DNA of 64,000 nt from Usnea hakonensis (taxonomy: Eukaryota; Ascomycota; Lecanoromycetes; Lecanorales; Parmeliaceae). Shown piece by piece: positions 45,200 through 55,456 of this stretch. The position numbers and the translations under genes were made by a program. Where the stretch lies: contig BLJB01000015.1 of the NCBI GenBank assembly GCA_013423325.1, positions 1-64,000 of the forward strand. Direction: 5' to 3'. The notes below the pieces were generated by a model. It ran no database searches, was not told where the DNA came from, and was given only the letters and a program-made list of their open reading frames with translations. The first letter of the stretch is position 1, and each line of letters opens with the position of its first letter.

Positions 45200-46269
45200 A
45201 TGAAGGCTCTTGTCCTCGAAGCAGAACGACAAAGCGCTAATGTCAAAAGGGTCCCTGCCCCACGACAGCCAGCGCATGAACTTCTCATTCGAGTAGAAGC
45301 GGTAGCGCTCAATCCTATCGACTCTCTTTACGTATACAACCCTCTCGCTTCCACAGGTCGCATCATAGGCAGTGACTTTGCCGGAGTGATCGACGCTCTG
45401 GGAGATGGTGTCCCGCCTACAAGCAGATTGAAGCCAGGAGATCGAGTTGCAGGCTTCTTACAAGGCGCTTGCAGTGTAAACGAACGGCCTGGCGCCTTCG
45501 CGAACTACCTCGTGTGCCTATGGGACCTGGTCTGGAAAGTTGACGATGGGATGCGGCTTCAAGAAGCAGCGGCCGTCAGCTTATGCGGATTGACGGTTGC
45601 GCAAGCCTTGTTCTTTCGAATGGACTTGGGAGTCCTTTTCCAATGTCTCGAGAGGCCCGCGTTGGCTGCTGGGCTAGATGAGCGTGGACAAACCCCGCCA
45701 AAAACGTTGTCGTTCTTCATCTACGGTGCCTCAACCTCCGTTGGTCTGTATGCGGCACAACTCGTTCATCAATCTGCAGAGTCGAGCGGGAGAACATTAG
45801 ATTATTTGGCACAGCTGGTCCAAAGCACTTCGAGATGCTTAACGCCGATCTTTACGGTTATGACGGTCTATTAGACTACCATGACGAAGACTGGCCTGCC
45901 AAGGTTCATAGCTTCACAAATGAAACAGGGGTGGACTACGCCTACGATTGCATTTCAGAAGGTGGCACGGTTTCGAAGGCTGCTGGTACGTTGGCGCCAA
46001 GAGGTAAGATGACGATTGTGCGTTCAAGAGAAGGTGGCGCGTGGACTGCACCGGACTTGCTGATAGAACCCTCGTACGTGGCCGTGTTGGAAGGGTTTGG
46101 CGAAGTCGTCCAGTATCAAGGAATGAATCTTCCAGCTTCCCAAGAGGCGCGAAACTTTGCTGTCGCCTTCTACAAATGGCTTTCCGAAGGAGGGAGATTG
46201 AAACCAAACCACCTTCGTGAGATGCCAGGTGGTTTGGAAAACATTGTTGACGATGGCTTCAGGCTGTGA
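45200..46269 (+). CDS. Quinone oxidoreductase-like MDR protein, frameshifted
   Basis: Zinc-independent medium-chain reductase of the quinone oxidoreductase/trans-enoyl reductase-like group, probably NADPH-dependent. The first frame (45200 to about 45795) gives ELLIRVEAVALNPIDSLYVY, GSDFAGVIDALGDGV, RLKPGDRVAGFLQG and cofactor loop FFIYGASTSVGLYAAQLV. The rest (IRLFGTAGPKHFEMLNADLY, GYDGLLDYHDEDWP, CISEGGTVSKAA) is in another frame, open to the TGA at 46269. The switch falls near 45795-45798, within AGAACATTAGATT; one missing base there would restore the expected continuation. No intron fits the gap. Together the parts make about 356 residues. It is either a sequencing or assembly deletion, or a young pseudogene. 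Confidence 0.75.
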
Positions 46270-46884
46270 GGCTCTGGAACAATGGGAGATCGAGACGCAA
46301 AGAGCGAGAAGGCTTGGATGAAAGCACTGAGCGCTGAGAAAATGGTATATAGTATTGCCGCGGGTTGAGAAGTGCGTTTTTAAAACCCTGCTACTTCCTA
46401 TAATATCTCTCGAATTCCTAAAGAGACTGGGCGAGAGCGCAAACAAAATGTTGGATGCGGATAGGGTAGGGCAAGAATTGTCTGTCACTTACGAGGGTTA
46501 GGTAGACGTTCTGAATCCGCTACAATCGAAGCGGGCTGGCGAATTTAAGGGTAGATTCTGGTGATGGAAATCAGGATGCTGTAGTTTCCTGGCTCTAACT
46601 ATGACATTGGAAGAATTGAACAGATATTGAGTCTGTGTCAGTACTGCTAGTGGAAGGCGCGGAGGTAAGGTACCGTATGGACATGCCAAGACCATAGACT
46701 TGGCATGGTGGTTTTGTTAAGATGACTTTCGAATGAAAGCTTTCCAGTATCCTGTCCCCCGGAGACCTACAGCTTCGCATTGCACGAATAGCGAACCTTG
46801 CCTTCCACTCATTCGAGCGTTTAGTATTGGAGACTTCGTTGGACGTCTTAGTGTAAACATCGTCAAGTCCTAAAGAGCCACATC
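46270..46884. other. Spacer upstream of atg27
   Basis: 615 bp, no gene seen. A GGTAAGGTACC word is present near 46663. Confidence 0.5.
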
Positions 46885-48056
46885 ATGCGACCATCTTCTT
46901 GTCCCCACAGCAGTCTCTCATTCGCCGTCGTCTTTATCTTTATTCCATCTCTCGCAACAGCTATATCCATCGACTGCTCAGATGTTCGAGTCGATGGTGC
47001 ATCATTCAATCTCCAGACCTTAGAGGGACCCCATTCTCTCTACAGGATCAGGGAACAGCCCAATGGGATCATGAACACGACCTTTACAATTGACATATGC
47101 CGCTTTCTAGACAAACAAAAAGGAGTTCCGAAGGAGGAGGACTGTCCCAACAACTCTAAAGGTAGGTCTCTGTTCTGACGGTAGTGGCTCCTTCGCTGCT
47201 CTCGCGAGACTGATTTACACGTTTCCTCCACAGTCTGTGCTATCGAGCGCCTAGATAATACTATTGAAAATAAGACCATCGTCGATACTATTCCTATCGC
47301 TGGCGAATACTCGCATTCCTTTGGAGGCGCACTGGATCCCAAGTGGACACGTATGAAATCATCGGCGTCCAACGCTGATAAGGAAAAGGAGGGTGTTCGC
47401 CTGGAAATGAACGGAGGGAAAGACAGCAGCAATCTGAGACAGAAAGCCATTGTGGAGTTTTTGTGCGATGGTAGTACGAAAGACGATACGAAAAGAATTC
47501 TAAGGGCAGCCGAGGATGAAGAGAACGACAAGGACGATGGGACCGGAGAAGACGGGAATAAGGAAGGGGAAGAGGTCAACGATGGGCATGGAGGAAAGCT
47601 GAAACTTGTCAGTTGGGATGTTGAGGAAAGCACGAGGGTTCTCAGGCTGGATTGGACTACCAAGTATGGGTGTGAGGACGCAAAAGACGACCGGTCAGGC
47701 TCAAGTAGTGGGCATTGGGGTGAGTCCCATGGGCTTTAGACCCTCTGCTGGAGATAAAGACTGACTCCCAAATCTAGGTTTCTTCACCTGGTTCATTATC
47801 ATGTAAGCGCTATCTTCGTCTCTCTCCCTCTTATGATTGATCTAACGTTGCGTCTCACAGCGCATTTATGGGCGTCGCTGCATACCTCATTTTCGGCAGC
47901 TGGCTCAACTATAATAAATACTCGGCCAGAGGTTGGGACCTTTTGCCGCACTCGGAAACGATTAGAGACGTACCTTATCTCTTGAAGGATTGGATGCGAA
48001 GGGTTATCAACACAATACAAGGCGGTGGATCAAGAGGAGGATATAGTGCCGTCTAA
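46885..48056 (+). CDS. atg27: Autophagy-related protein 27
   Basis: Type I membrane protein of the mannose-6-phosphate-receptor-like (MRH) fold; in yeast it cycles between Golgi, endosome and vacuole and helps Atg9 traffic. Four exons: 46885-47161, 47234-47719, 47778-47802 (25 nt) and 47861-48056; 327 residues. A signal peptide (SFAVVFIFIPSLATA) is followed by a lumenal region with Cys-rich blocks (IDCSDVRVDG, FTIDICRFL, EEDCPNNSK, VCAIERL, FLCDGS). A Glu/Asp-rich insertion lies near 200-235. One transmembrane segment (GFFTWFIIIAFMGVAAYLIF) is split between exons 3 and 4. The tail ends RGGYSAV, a tyrosine-type sorting signal. The start is the first ATG before the signal peptide. Confidence 0.9.
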
Positions 48057-48216
48057 GAATGTAATACAAGTGGTCCCTTTCCTCTCATTGACTTCCAAAA
48101 GATCCTGCGAAAGTCAAGTCCCTAACGTCGTTGCTTGCAACATACTCTGAAGAAAGACTGAATTGAAAAACGAATGTCAAAGCTTGTTATCCAGGCTCCA
48201 AGTGCTACTGTTACTG
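48057..48216. other. Short convergent spacer
   Basis: 160 bp between atg27 and the NAD(P)-binding gene; presumably 3' untranslated and terminator sequence of both. Confidence 0.5.
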
Positions 48217-49014
48217 CTACTTGCTCGCGATGTCCTTAACAGGTTCGCCATCCGCACAATCGATCTTATCCCTAATACACCTTTCCACGGCGTCGCCGAC
48301 CACTTCCTCTCCTTCCAAGAGATCCAACCAACAAGTTGTCACTTTTTCTTCCTCGAGTAACGCCATTGCAACTCTCGCGACGTCGCCTCTCCTTACAGCT
48401 CCTTTCGCAGCTGTCTTTCCCAGCTGGACCGTTCCATTACCTTCCTCATCCGTCAACCTCCCGGGCCTTAATGATATGCCCGCAAAGCCTGATTGACGCT
48501 GAGCTGCTGACTCTGTCAAGCACTCATCCGCAGCTAGCTTGGCAGGGAAATAATTCTTCAGCACACCGTTGTTGGCATCTTGGGTGGCGATCCAATCGGC
48601 GTCACTCCACCAGTGAGCTTTGAGACGACGCGAACCGACGTAAGAAATGAGCAGGAATTTTGATACGCTGAGGGTCGCAATTGCTGCCCGGATGAAGGCG
48701 ATGCAGGCGTCACGATCTACAGCGAGCGTTCGCTCTGGCCCGCCTTTTCCACCTGCGCCTGCCGACCAAACGACGTACGTGGGGGATGTAGCATCGATGA
48801 TGGACTGGGCTTGGGCTTGTGTTTTGATGTCTTCGATACTCGAGACTAGAACATCTATCTTTCCGGGCTGGTTCTTGGCCAGGGACGTGATGGTGGGTTC
48901 CTGCGCGGAATCTCGAATGACACTGGTGAGCTGCCAGGAACGGGAGAGTATGAGGGGTGTTAGAAGTTGGGAAATTTTGCCATGACCACCCAGGAGTAGA
49001 ACGCGAGGCGCCAT
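48217..49014 (-). CDS. NAD(P)-binding atypical SDR/NmrA-like protein
   Basis: Single exon, 265 residues. The N-terminus shows a beta strand and glycine loop (RVLLLGGHGKISQLL) like the GxxGxxG of atypical short-chain dehydrogenases (group of yeast YMR090W). Further features are VVWSAGAGGKGGPERTLAVD and FLLISYVGSRR, then a possible active-site region with NYFPAKLAADECL and SLRPGRLTDEEG. These proteins bind NAD(P)(H); many act as redox sensors or have no proven activity. The substrate is unknown. The ATG chosen is directly before the first strand. It lies in a tandem minus-strand group with the two genes at 49469 and 51590, but spacing of over 400 bp speaks for separate promoters. Confidence 0.88.
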   Translation of the reverse strand: MAPRVLLLGGHGKISQLLTPLILSRSWQLTSVIRDSAQEPTITSLAKNQPGKIDVLVSSIEDIKTQAQAQSIIDATSPTYVVWSAGAGGKGGPERTLAVDRDACIAFIRAAIATLSVSKFLLISYVGSRRLKAHWWSDADWIATQDANNGVLKNYFPAKLAADECLTESAAQRQSGFAGISLRPGRLTDEEGNGTVQLGKTAAKGAVRRGDVARVAMALLEEEKVTTCWLDLLEGEEVVGDAVERCIRDKIDCADGEPVKDIASK

Positions 49015-49468
49015 AGTTCCGCCGCGATTAACAAAGGGGGCAACGGGGCAATAAGATACTTGAGCACAAAGCGGAAGAATATAAGTACTGAATCGGACAA
49101 AGATTATTCCTCCAATACCCCTCTTTTAAGGCCTCTTTTAAAGCCGGCGCCGAACGGAGGGAAACGGAAGATATCTTGGTATTCCAACCCGTGTTGATTC
49201 TATACTTATTTGGTTTCGCGTCTGATTCTCTCTTTCAGGCCTCTCTTCTATAATGTGCTGTCACTGAGATTTGGCGCGGAAGACCCGGAGAATAGCTCAA
49301 ATGAACGTAGATTGGGAAAATGGGTACCACTTTGACTCTGTCAAATTTACATCCCAATTCCTGAGGCTACACAACAACATACAGTGGGCAGGTTAATGAA
49401 CAAACCCTCTCTCGAACTTCGGAGGATCAAACCTCGTCAACGGAGCACCTGAGATTGGAAACCCAGTC
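49015..49468. other. Spacer, promoter of NAD(P)-binding gene
   Basis: 454 bp, no gene seen. Confidence 0.5.
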
Positions 49469-50921
49469 TCAGCCCGTCCCCGAACCCATAGGATTGCCCT
49501 CTTCGTGTCCGTAAATACATAACGGATCGTCACAATCCTTGCCTTTGCGAGTCTTGAAGCACAACGCATGACGTGTCAGAAACCATAGACAGTCGAAATC
49601 TCTAGCTTTAAGGGGGGGAGGAACATGGCTTCTGCTGCACCCATCACACTTGCCACGCAAGTAGTAATATCCGCACAGGTTTGCTTGGCGAAGAAAATTC
49701 ATGTACGGGGTCTTGGGATCAACGCCTAGCAGCTTGTCCACTCGCTTGCCAGCGTTGTCGTGAAGCACAGGACCAATTCTGTCTGTTAGAGCCGCAGGAT
49801 TGGAAGGGTCCTTGACAAAAGGTGCTACAACTGGCGTAGAGGGTGAAACAGGAGTCGTTGAGGCTCTAGTGTTGGCAAAACCCTGGTGGACGGCAGAGGT
49901 CTTGTGCGGCGCGAAAACGGACTTGAGCTGCAGACTCTCCCTGAAACCCAGCTCTGCAATCCTAGGGTGCATCGCACCGCCGTGGAGGAGCGTGATGCGA
50001 TCTCGGGTTGAAACATCTCCCGCAAACTTGCCTAAAAAGGATGCGTAGCCGGAGTCGTGGCAAGCAGCGAGAATAACGTGCTTGCATTCCCAGACTCCAA
50101 TAAAGAAATTTAGACACTCTGCATACTGTTATCCCTATGACAATTGGCGTAGAGAGCATTCATAGAAAGAACGTCGTACCTCGAACCTTGTTATCAGCCC
50201 CCTCCTTGCCTGGACCCACGTCGACGAAGTCGAACAATGCTTGGCGCTGGCTGAACCCATGAGCAAACAAACCCATGCTAGAGTTCTCTTTCATCTTTCC
50301 GTTCCTTACGCAAGCTGATCTGAGGCTCTTTAGATCTGCATATGCTCGAACTGAGATGTCGATATTTTCGGTATCAAGCTTGAGTTCCCTCGCATAATCT
50401 TTGACTCTAGCGTGTAGCTCATCAGCAGCGTCTCTGCCACCTGCCTCATTCCTACTCAAGAACCTCTCGTGAAACTATGCAGGTAGAATGGTTCAGGTTC
50501 TCATTTCGCGAGAGCGTTGGGGCTAGGAAATAACCCGTACAACGTAATCATCTGCGTCAGCATCAATCAACACCAAGATGAACCCTCGACGACTCTAAGA
50601 TGATTTCCGGTTAACCAGACGCACATCAAACCGTCCAGACGGACTCACAGTCAAGGCTCCTAGATCTTCGACTCGGCTCTGAAGTATGCGCCGTTGGTCT
50701 CGTTCGCTTTCCAGATCCAACAATAGTTGTCGTACATCTGATTGTGCTTGCTCCAACTTCTCTGCAAGTTCCTGTAATGAAGAGTGGTAAGCTATCGCAC
50801 ACAACGTAGCTAGCGCTTCACTCACATCGATCATACCATTTCTCTCCGCGTCCATACGTGTGAAGGAGATCGAGCGCTGGCGATAGTCTCCTGAGGAAAC
50901 CGGCTTATCTTTGGAAGCCAT
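49469..50921 (-). CDS. Tandem CCCH zinc-finger protein with coiled coil
   Basis: Four exons: 50649-50921, 50541-50594, 50180-50474 and 49469-50118, giving 423 residues. The N-terminus has an EF-hand-like loop (MDAERNGMIDVSEAL), then a coiled coil (LAEKLEQAQSDVRQLLLDLE). A central alpha/beta domain begins GFILVLIDADADDYV and continues with SMGLFAHGFSQRQALFDFVD and CKHVILAACHDSGYASFL; the acidic strand resembles NYN/PIN-like nuclease folds, though activity is unproven. The C-terminal ~80 residues hold a CCCH finger (C-x8-C-x2-C-x3-H in LCGYYYLRGKC...SRSH) and a second Cys-rich unit ending CDDPLCIYGHE. It probably binds RNA. Fungal relatives are annotated as CCCH zinc-finger proteins. Confidence 0.85.
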
Positions 50922-51589
50922 GACGACTTTGGCGCTCAGCTAGGGTCGAGGGTCGGCCTGCAAGGGAATGAGCAGAGAACAAAATGTGAGAGGTTCAGGC
51001 TGTGGCATTCTCATTCCGATCTGCTCGACTGATCTTGACTGTGCCCATCAGGTGATGCCATCGTCCGCATTTCAACGGTCAAGCTCTTTGAACCATCAAA
51101 TGGTTGAAGAATGAAGAGAAAGTGACAACAACATGAATCTTGTTACGTGCATTAGTCACCACACCTTTTGAGACTAGTCCGTAGTGCTGGTATCCATGCA
51201 CGCATCCACTTTGGGTTCTGTCTGTACGAAGGAAAGATCCAATCTGAGGGTTCCAGGCAATGCAGAGCACCTTTTCATTCAAGATTATTTGTTGACTATT
51301 CGGCATGCGGTAAGAGACAAAAGCGAAAGTAAACGAGATCAAGGCAGAGATGCGACAAGGTCGTGGTTGGTAAGGAATATGCATTTGGAGTGCTTGCCAT
51401 GTTCACAAAACGCGGACCTTCAAATCTAACCTCATTTGCTGATGTACCCTTTGAGCGATCTTCAATGCCGACATCAACAGCTTGGTAAGACAGTTCTCTA
51501 ACAGCCCTGCCAAACCCGAAACCGATCGCTGTCAGGGAAGCATCAATTTTGAAAGGTGGTTTCTCTTCTGTGCTCGAATTATCCCAAAG
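50922..51589. other. Spacer, no gene seen
   Basis: 668 bp holding the promoter of the CCCH gene and the 3' flank of the deaminase gene. Confidence 0.5.
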
Positions 51590-52642
51590 TCAGCCGTGGC
51601 CAAATCGAACCATTGTCTCATTCAGCTGCTCCAAAAGGTACTTTTTCCTGCTATAACTACACCAACTGCCTTCGACAGCTGCTTTGGCAATTCCCTCCCA
51701 CTCTCTGGCGGTAAGGTTGAATGCTTCCTGCACCGCGCAATAATTGTCCTGTATATAGCCACCAAAATACGCCGGATCATCACTGTTGATGGAAAACAGG
51801 ATTCCGTTATCCAAAAACGTCCTGATTGGTAACTCCTTTATTTCTTTTACGCATCGTAGCCTAACGTTCGATAATGGGCACATTGTGACAAGGACTTTCT
51901 TCTTGGCAACCTCGCGCATTAGCTCTACGTCCTCCGCCAATCGTATTCCATGATCGATTCTTTCAACGTCAAGTTCGTTCAGCGCCTCTTTGATATACTC
52001 AACTGGTCCCTCCTCCCCAGTATGAGCTGTCCTTCGTATTCCCTTCGTCTTCGCTGTCCCGTATATCTCTTTCCATGATCCTGGTGGGAACCCTTTCTCA
52101 CTCGAATCCAAGCCCAAGCCGGCCAGACGCCCAGACTCTAAGTCGGTCCTTGCTTGGGCATACGTCGTTGCCGAATCTTCCACAGGTAGGTGTCTGAGGA
52201 AACAGAGAATCAAGTTTGTGCTCAGCTCGAGCTCTTGTTCTGCACGCTTACATGCCGTCGTGAATCCATTGACGATAGTGTCGTATGAGATACCCCTTTC
52301 GGTGTGCGCCTGTGGGTCGAAGAATACTTCGGCGTGCACCACACCATCATCTTTAGCTTTCAAAAAGTATTCCCAAGCCAACTGCTCGAAATCCCGTTCG
52401 TTGATGAGACATTTGATTCCGATAAAATAATACTGGAGAAAGTCATCGAGGGAGGAAAAGCGAGAATATCGGTCAAGGAGGGCGGCAGGAGACTCGAAGG
52501 CTGCGTCGGTTGTAGGGATTGTAACGGAGTTGCGAGCTGCGAGTGTGAAGAGGAGGCTAGGGGAAAGGGCGCCTTCAAGGTGCATGTGATGCTCCGCCTT
52601 CGGGAGAGCAGCTAGGAATGGGTGGAGAGGAGTCCTACACAT
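51590..52642 (-). CDS. aah1: Adenine deaminase (adenosine deaminase family)
   Basis: Purine salvage: hydrolyses adenine to hypoxanthine. Single exon, 350 residues, matching yeast Aah1 (347). Metal ligands are visible: HMHLEG near the N-terminus (HxH), His in TAHTGEEGP with the catalytic Glu of the same motif, His in ERIDHGIR, and the Asp pair in INSDDPAYFGGY. The sequence LPKAEHHMHLEGALSP and the absence of a long N-terminus fit the fungal adenine-specific branch rather than animal-type adenosine deaminase. Specificity is inferred from that resemblance. The ATG at 52642 (MCRTPLHPFLAALPK) is the first in frame. Confidence 0.92.
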   Translation of the reverse strand: MCRTPLHPFLAALPKAEHHMHLEGALSPSLLFTLAARNSVTIPTTDAAFESPAALLDRYSRFSSLDDFLQYYFIGIKCLINERDFEQLAWEYFLKAKDDGVVHAEVFFDPQAHTERGISYDTIVNGFTTACKRAEQELELSTNLILCFLRHLPVEDSATTYAQARTDLESGRLAGLGLDSSEKGFPPGSWKEIYGTAKTKGIRRTAHTGEEGPVEYIKEALNELDVERIDHGIRLAEDVELMREVAKKKVLVTMCPLSNVRLRCVKEIKELPIRTFLDNGILFSINSDDPAYFGGYIQDNYCAVQEAFNLTAREWEGIAKAAVEGSWCSYSRKKYLLEQLNETMVRFGHG

Positions 52643-55456
52643 AATGGTCAGGAGGAAGAAAGAAATGAAGCATTGATGTTATGGGAGGAAAACTTGGGAG
52701 GGGTTAACGGGTCCACCTCGGGGCTGAACTACCGTACCTTACCTTACCTCTTACACTATGACAAAACTAATTTTTCCTTGTAGAACTTCTTTTCTCTTTG
52801 CGCGATCTCTACACATATTACATCTTAAAAATCTCGAGAATACTTCAAAGAGTGTACAGAGGGTTAAAGAATATGTGGAAAGGGGGGCTCTTAAGGCAGA
52901 TGCTAATAATTCAAAGGGATTTTTCGGGCCATTGCCCGAGAAGAAGGTTCTAGGGAGTCTCTCTCGGCTTAGTGCTTAGAGGAGGCTCTACGATAAAGTA
53001 CTCAGGGTTTCTCAATTGAGGGGGCCCAATCTGGGGGGGGCACTCGGCATATTCTTTAGGGAAGATCTGCCACTTACATGAAATGACGCGCTGGGCTTTC
53101 TTCTAACTTCTCGGTCGACGGAGTTGCGGGCTTGATCATCTTTTGGTCTAATGCAGCTGGAGTCTATAAGGTTCCGATGTGCAATGCAAGACACGCCGAG
53201 CCACTGATCCCTGACCACACTGAACGATTATTATTATTATTAACTATTTAGTATTTACTATATGCTTGGACCGGCCACCAAAAGCGCGGCTCTGCCTTTG
53301 ACAATCATTCCCGGCAGCCGAGGCCACTTGAAGAAGTGCCGGGAAGCGTCATAGGGTAAGCCTAAGGTAAAGTAAAGTAAGTAGGTACTTTGATAAGGGA
53401 GCTAGAACTTAAGGCTGTTCGTTCCGGGGGAAGTAAGATAAGGTAAAGTACGTTGGTCACTGGCTCGTTCAATCCGTCATTCCGTCATTCCGACCTTGCA
53501 GCCACCGTACCGAGTACGGCAGCCTCGTTACTTGTTGCCGAGTCATTATTAGCTGATCAACACCGATTTACAGCATACGAAAATGGTTGGACTCCCAGGA
53601 GTCAAGCACCATCGCTGCATTGACGGCACGCGGCATTACATCTGAATGCAAGGTTGACAATGACACGAAGGCGACGACATTAAAGATGCAGTCTTGGAGA
53701 ACAAAAGGCTTGCTGCCTCAGTATGTAACTTGACATGAAATACTTCGGTCTCTGGAGCTTCTCGCTTTCGATTTAGATCATGGACTACTCTTGACTCTCT
53801 TCCTGACAGCTGCAGTCTGCAGATCTGAAAAGCAAATTTAGTCCAAACTATAGATACATATCTGCCGCCTGATGACGGATCCACCATCCAACGGTTTGCT
53901 TTCCACGTCCGGGGCCTCGAAAGACATGGAGAGGACTCTCGAGAGAGAAGAAAAGAAAGCATGGTGCCTGGAGAACAGCGTCGCAAGATATCAACGTTTA
54001 CGAGAATGAATGCCGACATCCCCCCAGCCTTTTGGGCTTTTTCGGCTTCAAGCGTTAGCGCTTGACGATCCCTTTATAAGGCACAGGTCGATCGAATGCA
54101 GATCGCGCGAAACGAGATCTCGCTTCGGCAATAATAAACAAGTGGCCCATCCTTCAAAATTACCTTACCAAGAGAGTAAGGTAAGGTACTAACTAAGGTA
54201 TCATTTACTCACGTGTCACGGGGATATGAATTATTTCATGCTTGTCTACTCAATTCACTCAATTCAATTTGGTTGCACCGAGAATCTTCGATGGCTGGCA
54301 TTATTGACCCTTGCGCTTTTTCCCTATCTTTGCTATGTCGGCGGCCGGAATCATCTTGCTGATTTTCCCATCCAGGCTTCCAGCTCCAAGTCAATAAAGC
54401 CAAACCTGGACTGACAGCTTAATTGAAGCGGCCGCGCGGGGACTGTGACTTACGAACATCACTTCATGTCGATCGGCGCTTTTCCCCCCTTCCAGCCCAA
54501 AGGGAGAACGCCCATTTTCGGCTTCGTCTCGGCATGCCTTCCATGCTTCTGGCACCGTCATTATTAACCTCCTCATACTGGCATTCATGTAGATCTTGGG
54601 GCAAACACATCAGTCAATCTCCATCCCTTGTGTCCATGTCCGCTTTCCCCATTCAAGAGCAATACCTTCCTCTTTTGACTTGAAGTGTTTTCCTTCTCTA
54701 CCTCCCTCTGGTCCGTTGCTGATCATACATGAGATATGAAATGCCTGCCCTCTTCTTTGTTCACCGTTTTCTCTCCAGTCCGTTCAGGCCAGATCTATAG
54801 GTGAATCATACCCTACACTTCTCTGTTTTTAACCGACTGGGATTCCCTCACTCGCCCACCAACTCCTTATAGTACGTACTTCATCGACGCTCGGACTGTC
54901 CCTCTTGCGGCTGTCGTCACTTTTCTAAAGCAGAGGCTACTTTCCGATAACCGACATCTTTCAATGGGTGCCGACAAATAGGAAGTTGCCCTTCGCTGCA
55001 TGCATGAAAGCTCCGCCAATCCTGGACCGGCCCTGCATACCCGTCTTTTATCTCTGCGGGAGCCAATGAGTGGAAGTGGCAAATAGATTTGGGAGACAAA
55101 CGTCAAATCTACGCGGCATTCTTTTCATTTTGCCAAAGTGAAAGTGGAAGCCTAATTATCATTATCAGAACTAGCGGAGAAAGCAGTCCAAAGGTCTCCT
55201 GCAGGGGTCGTCATTCCTGGTCTCTTACGTTACCTAAGTTCCTTGCGGTCGATGGCGCCGCCGCACATTTGATCTATTGGAAAATTGACCAGGACAACCA
55301 GGCCCGCTTTCTCGCTCTCTATTTTCTTTCCGGATACTTGACCTAACATATGTCAATGTTTATCCTCGCTCGTTGAAGTCGTCCATGGCTACTTTCAGCA
55401 ACACGGGTCGTACCTAAGAACCTGTCGATGGATCCTTTTATCACACAGGAGGTTCA
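52643..55456. other. 2.8-kb upstream region of the second Zn2Cys6 gene
   Basis: No gene supported. It contains TACCTTACCTTACC (52735-52748), related GTAAAGTA words near 53361-53450 and a 9-bp inverted pair TTACCTTAC/GTAAGGTAA at 54160-54168 and 54176-54184. The last several hundred bases likely include a long 5' leader of the transcription factor gene. A short ATT run lies at 53226. Confidence 0.5.
54160..54184. repeat. 9-bp inverted repeat of the TACCTTAC motif
   Basis: TTACCTTAC (54160-54168) and GTAAGGTAA (54176-54184) form a stem with a 7-nt loop; the same word is scattered through many spacers. Confidence 0.6.
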
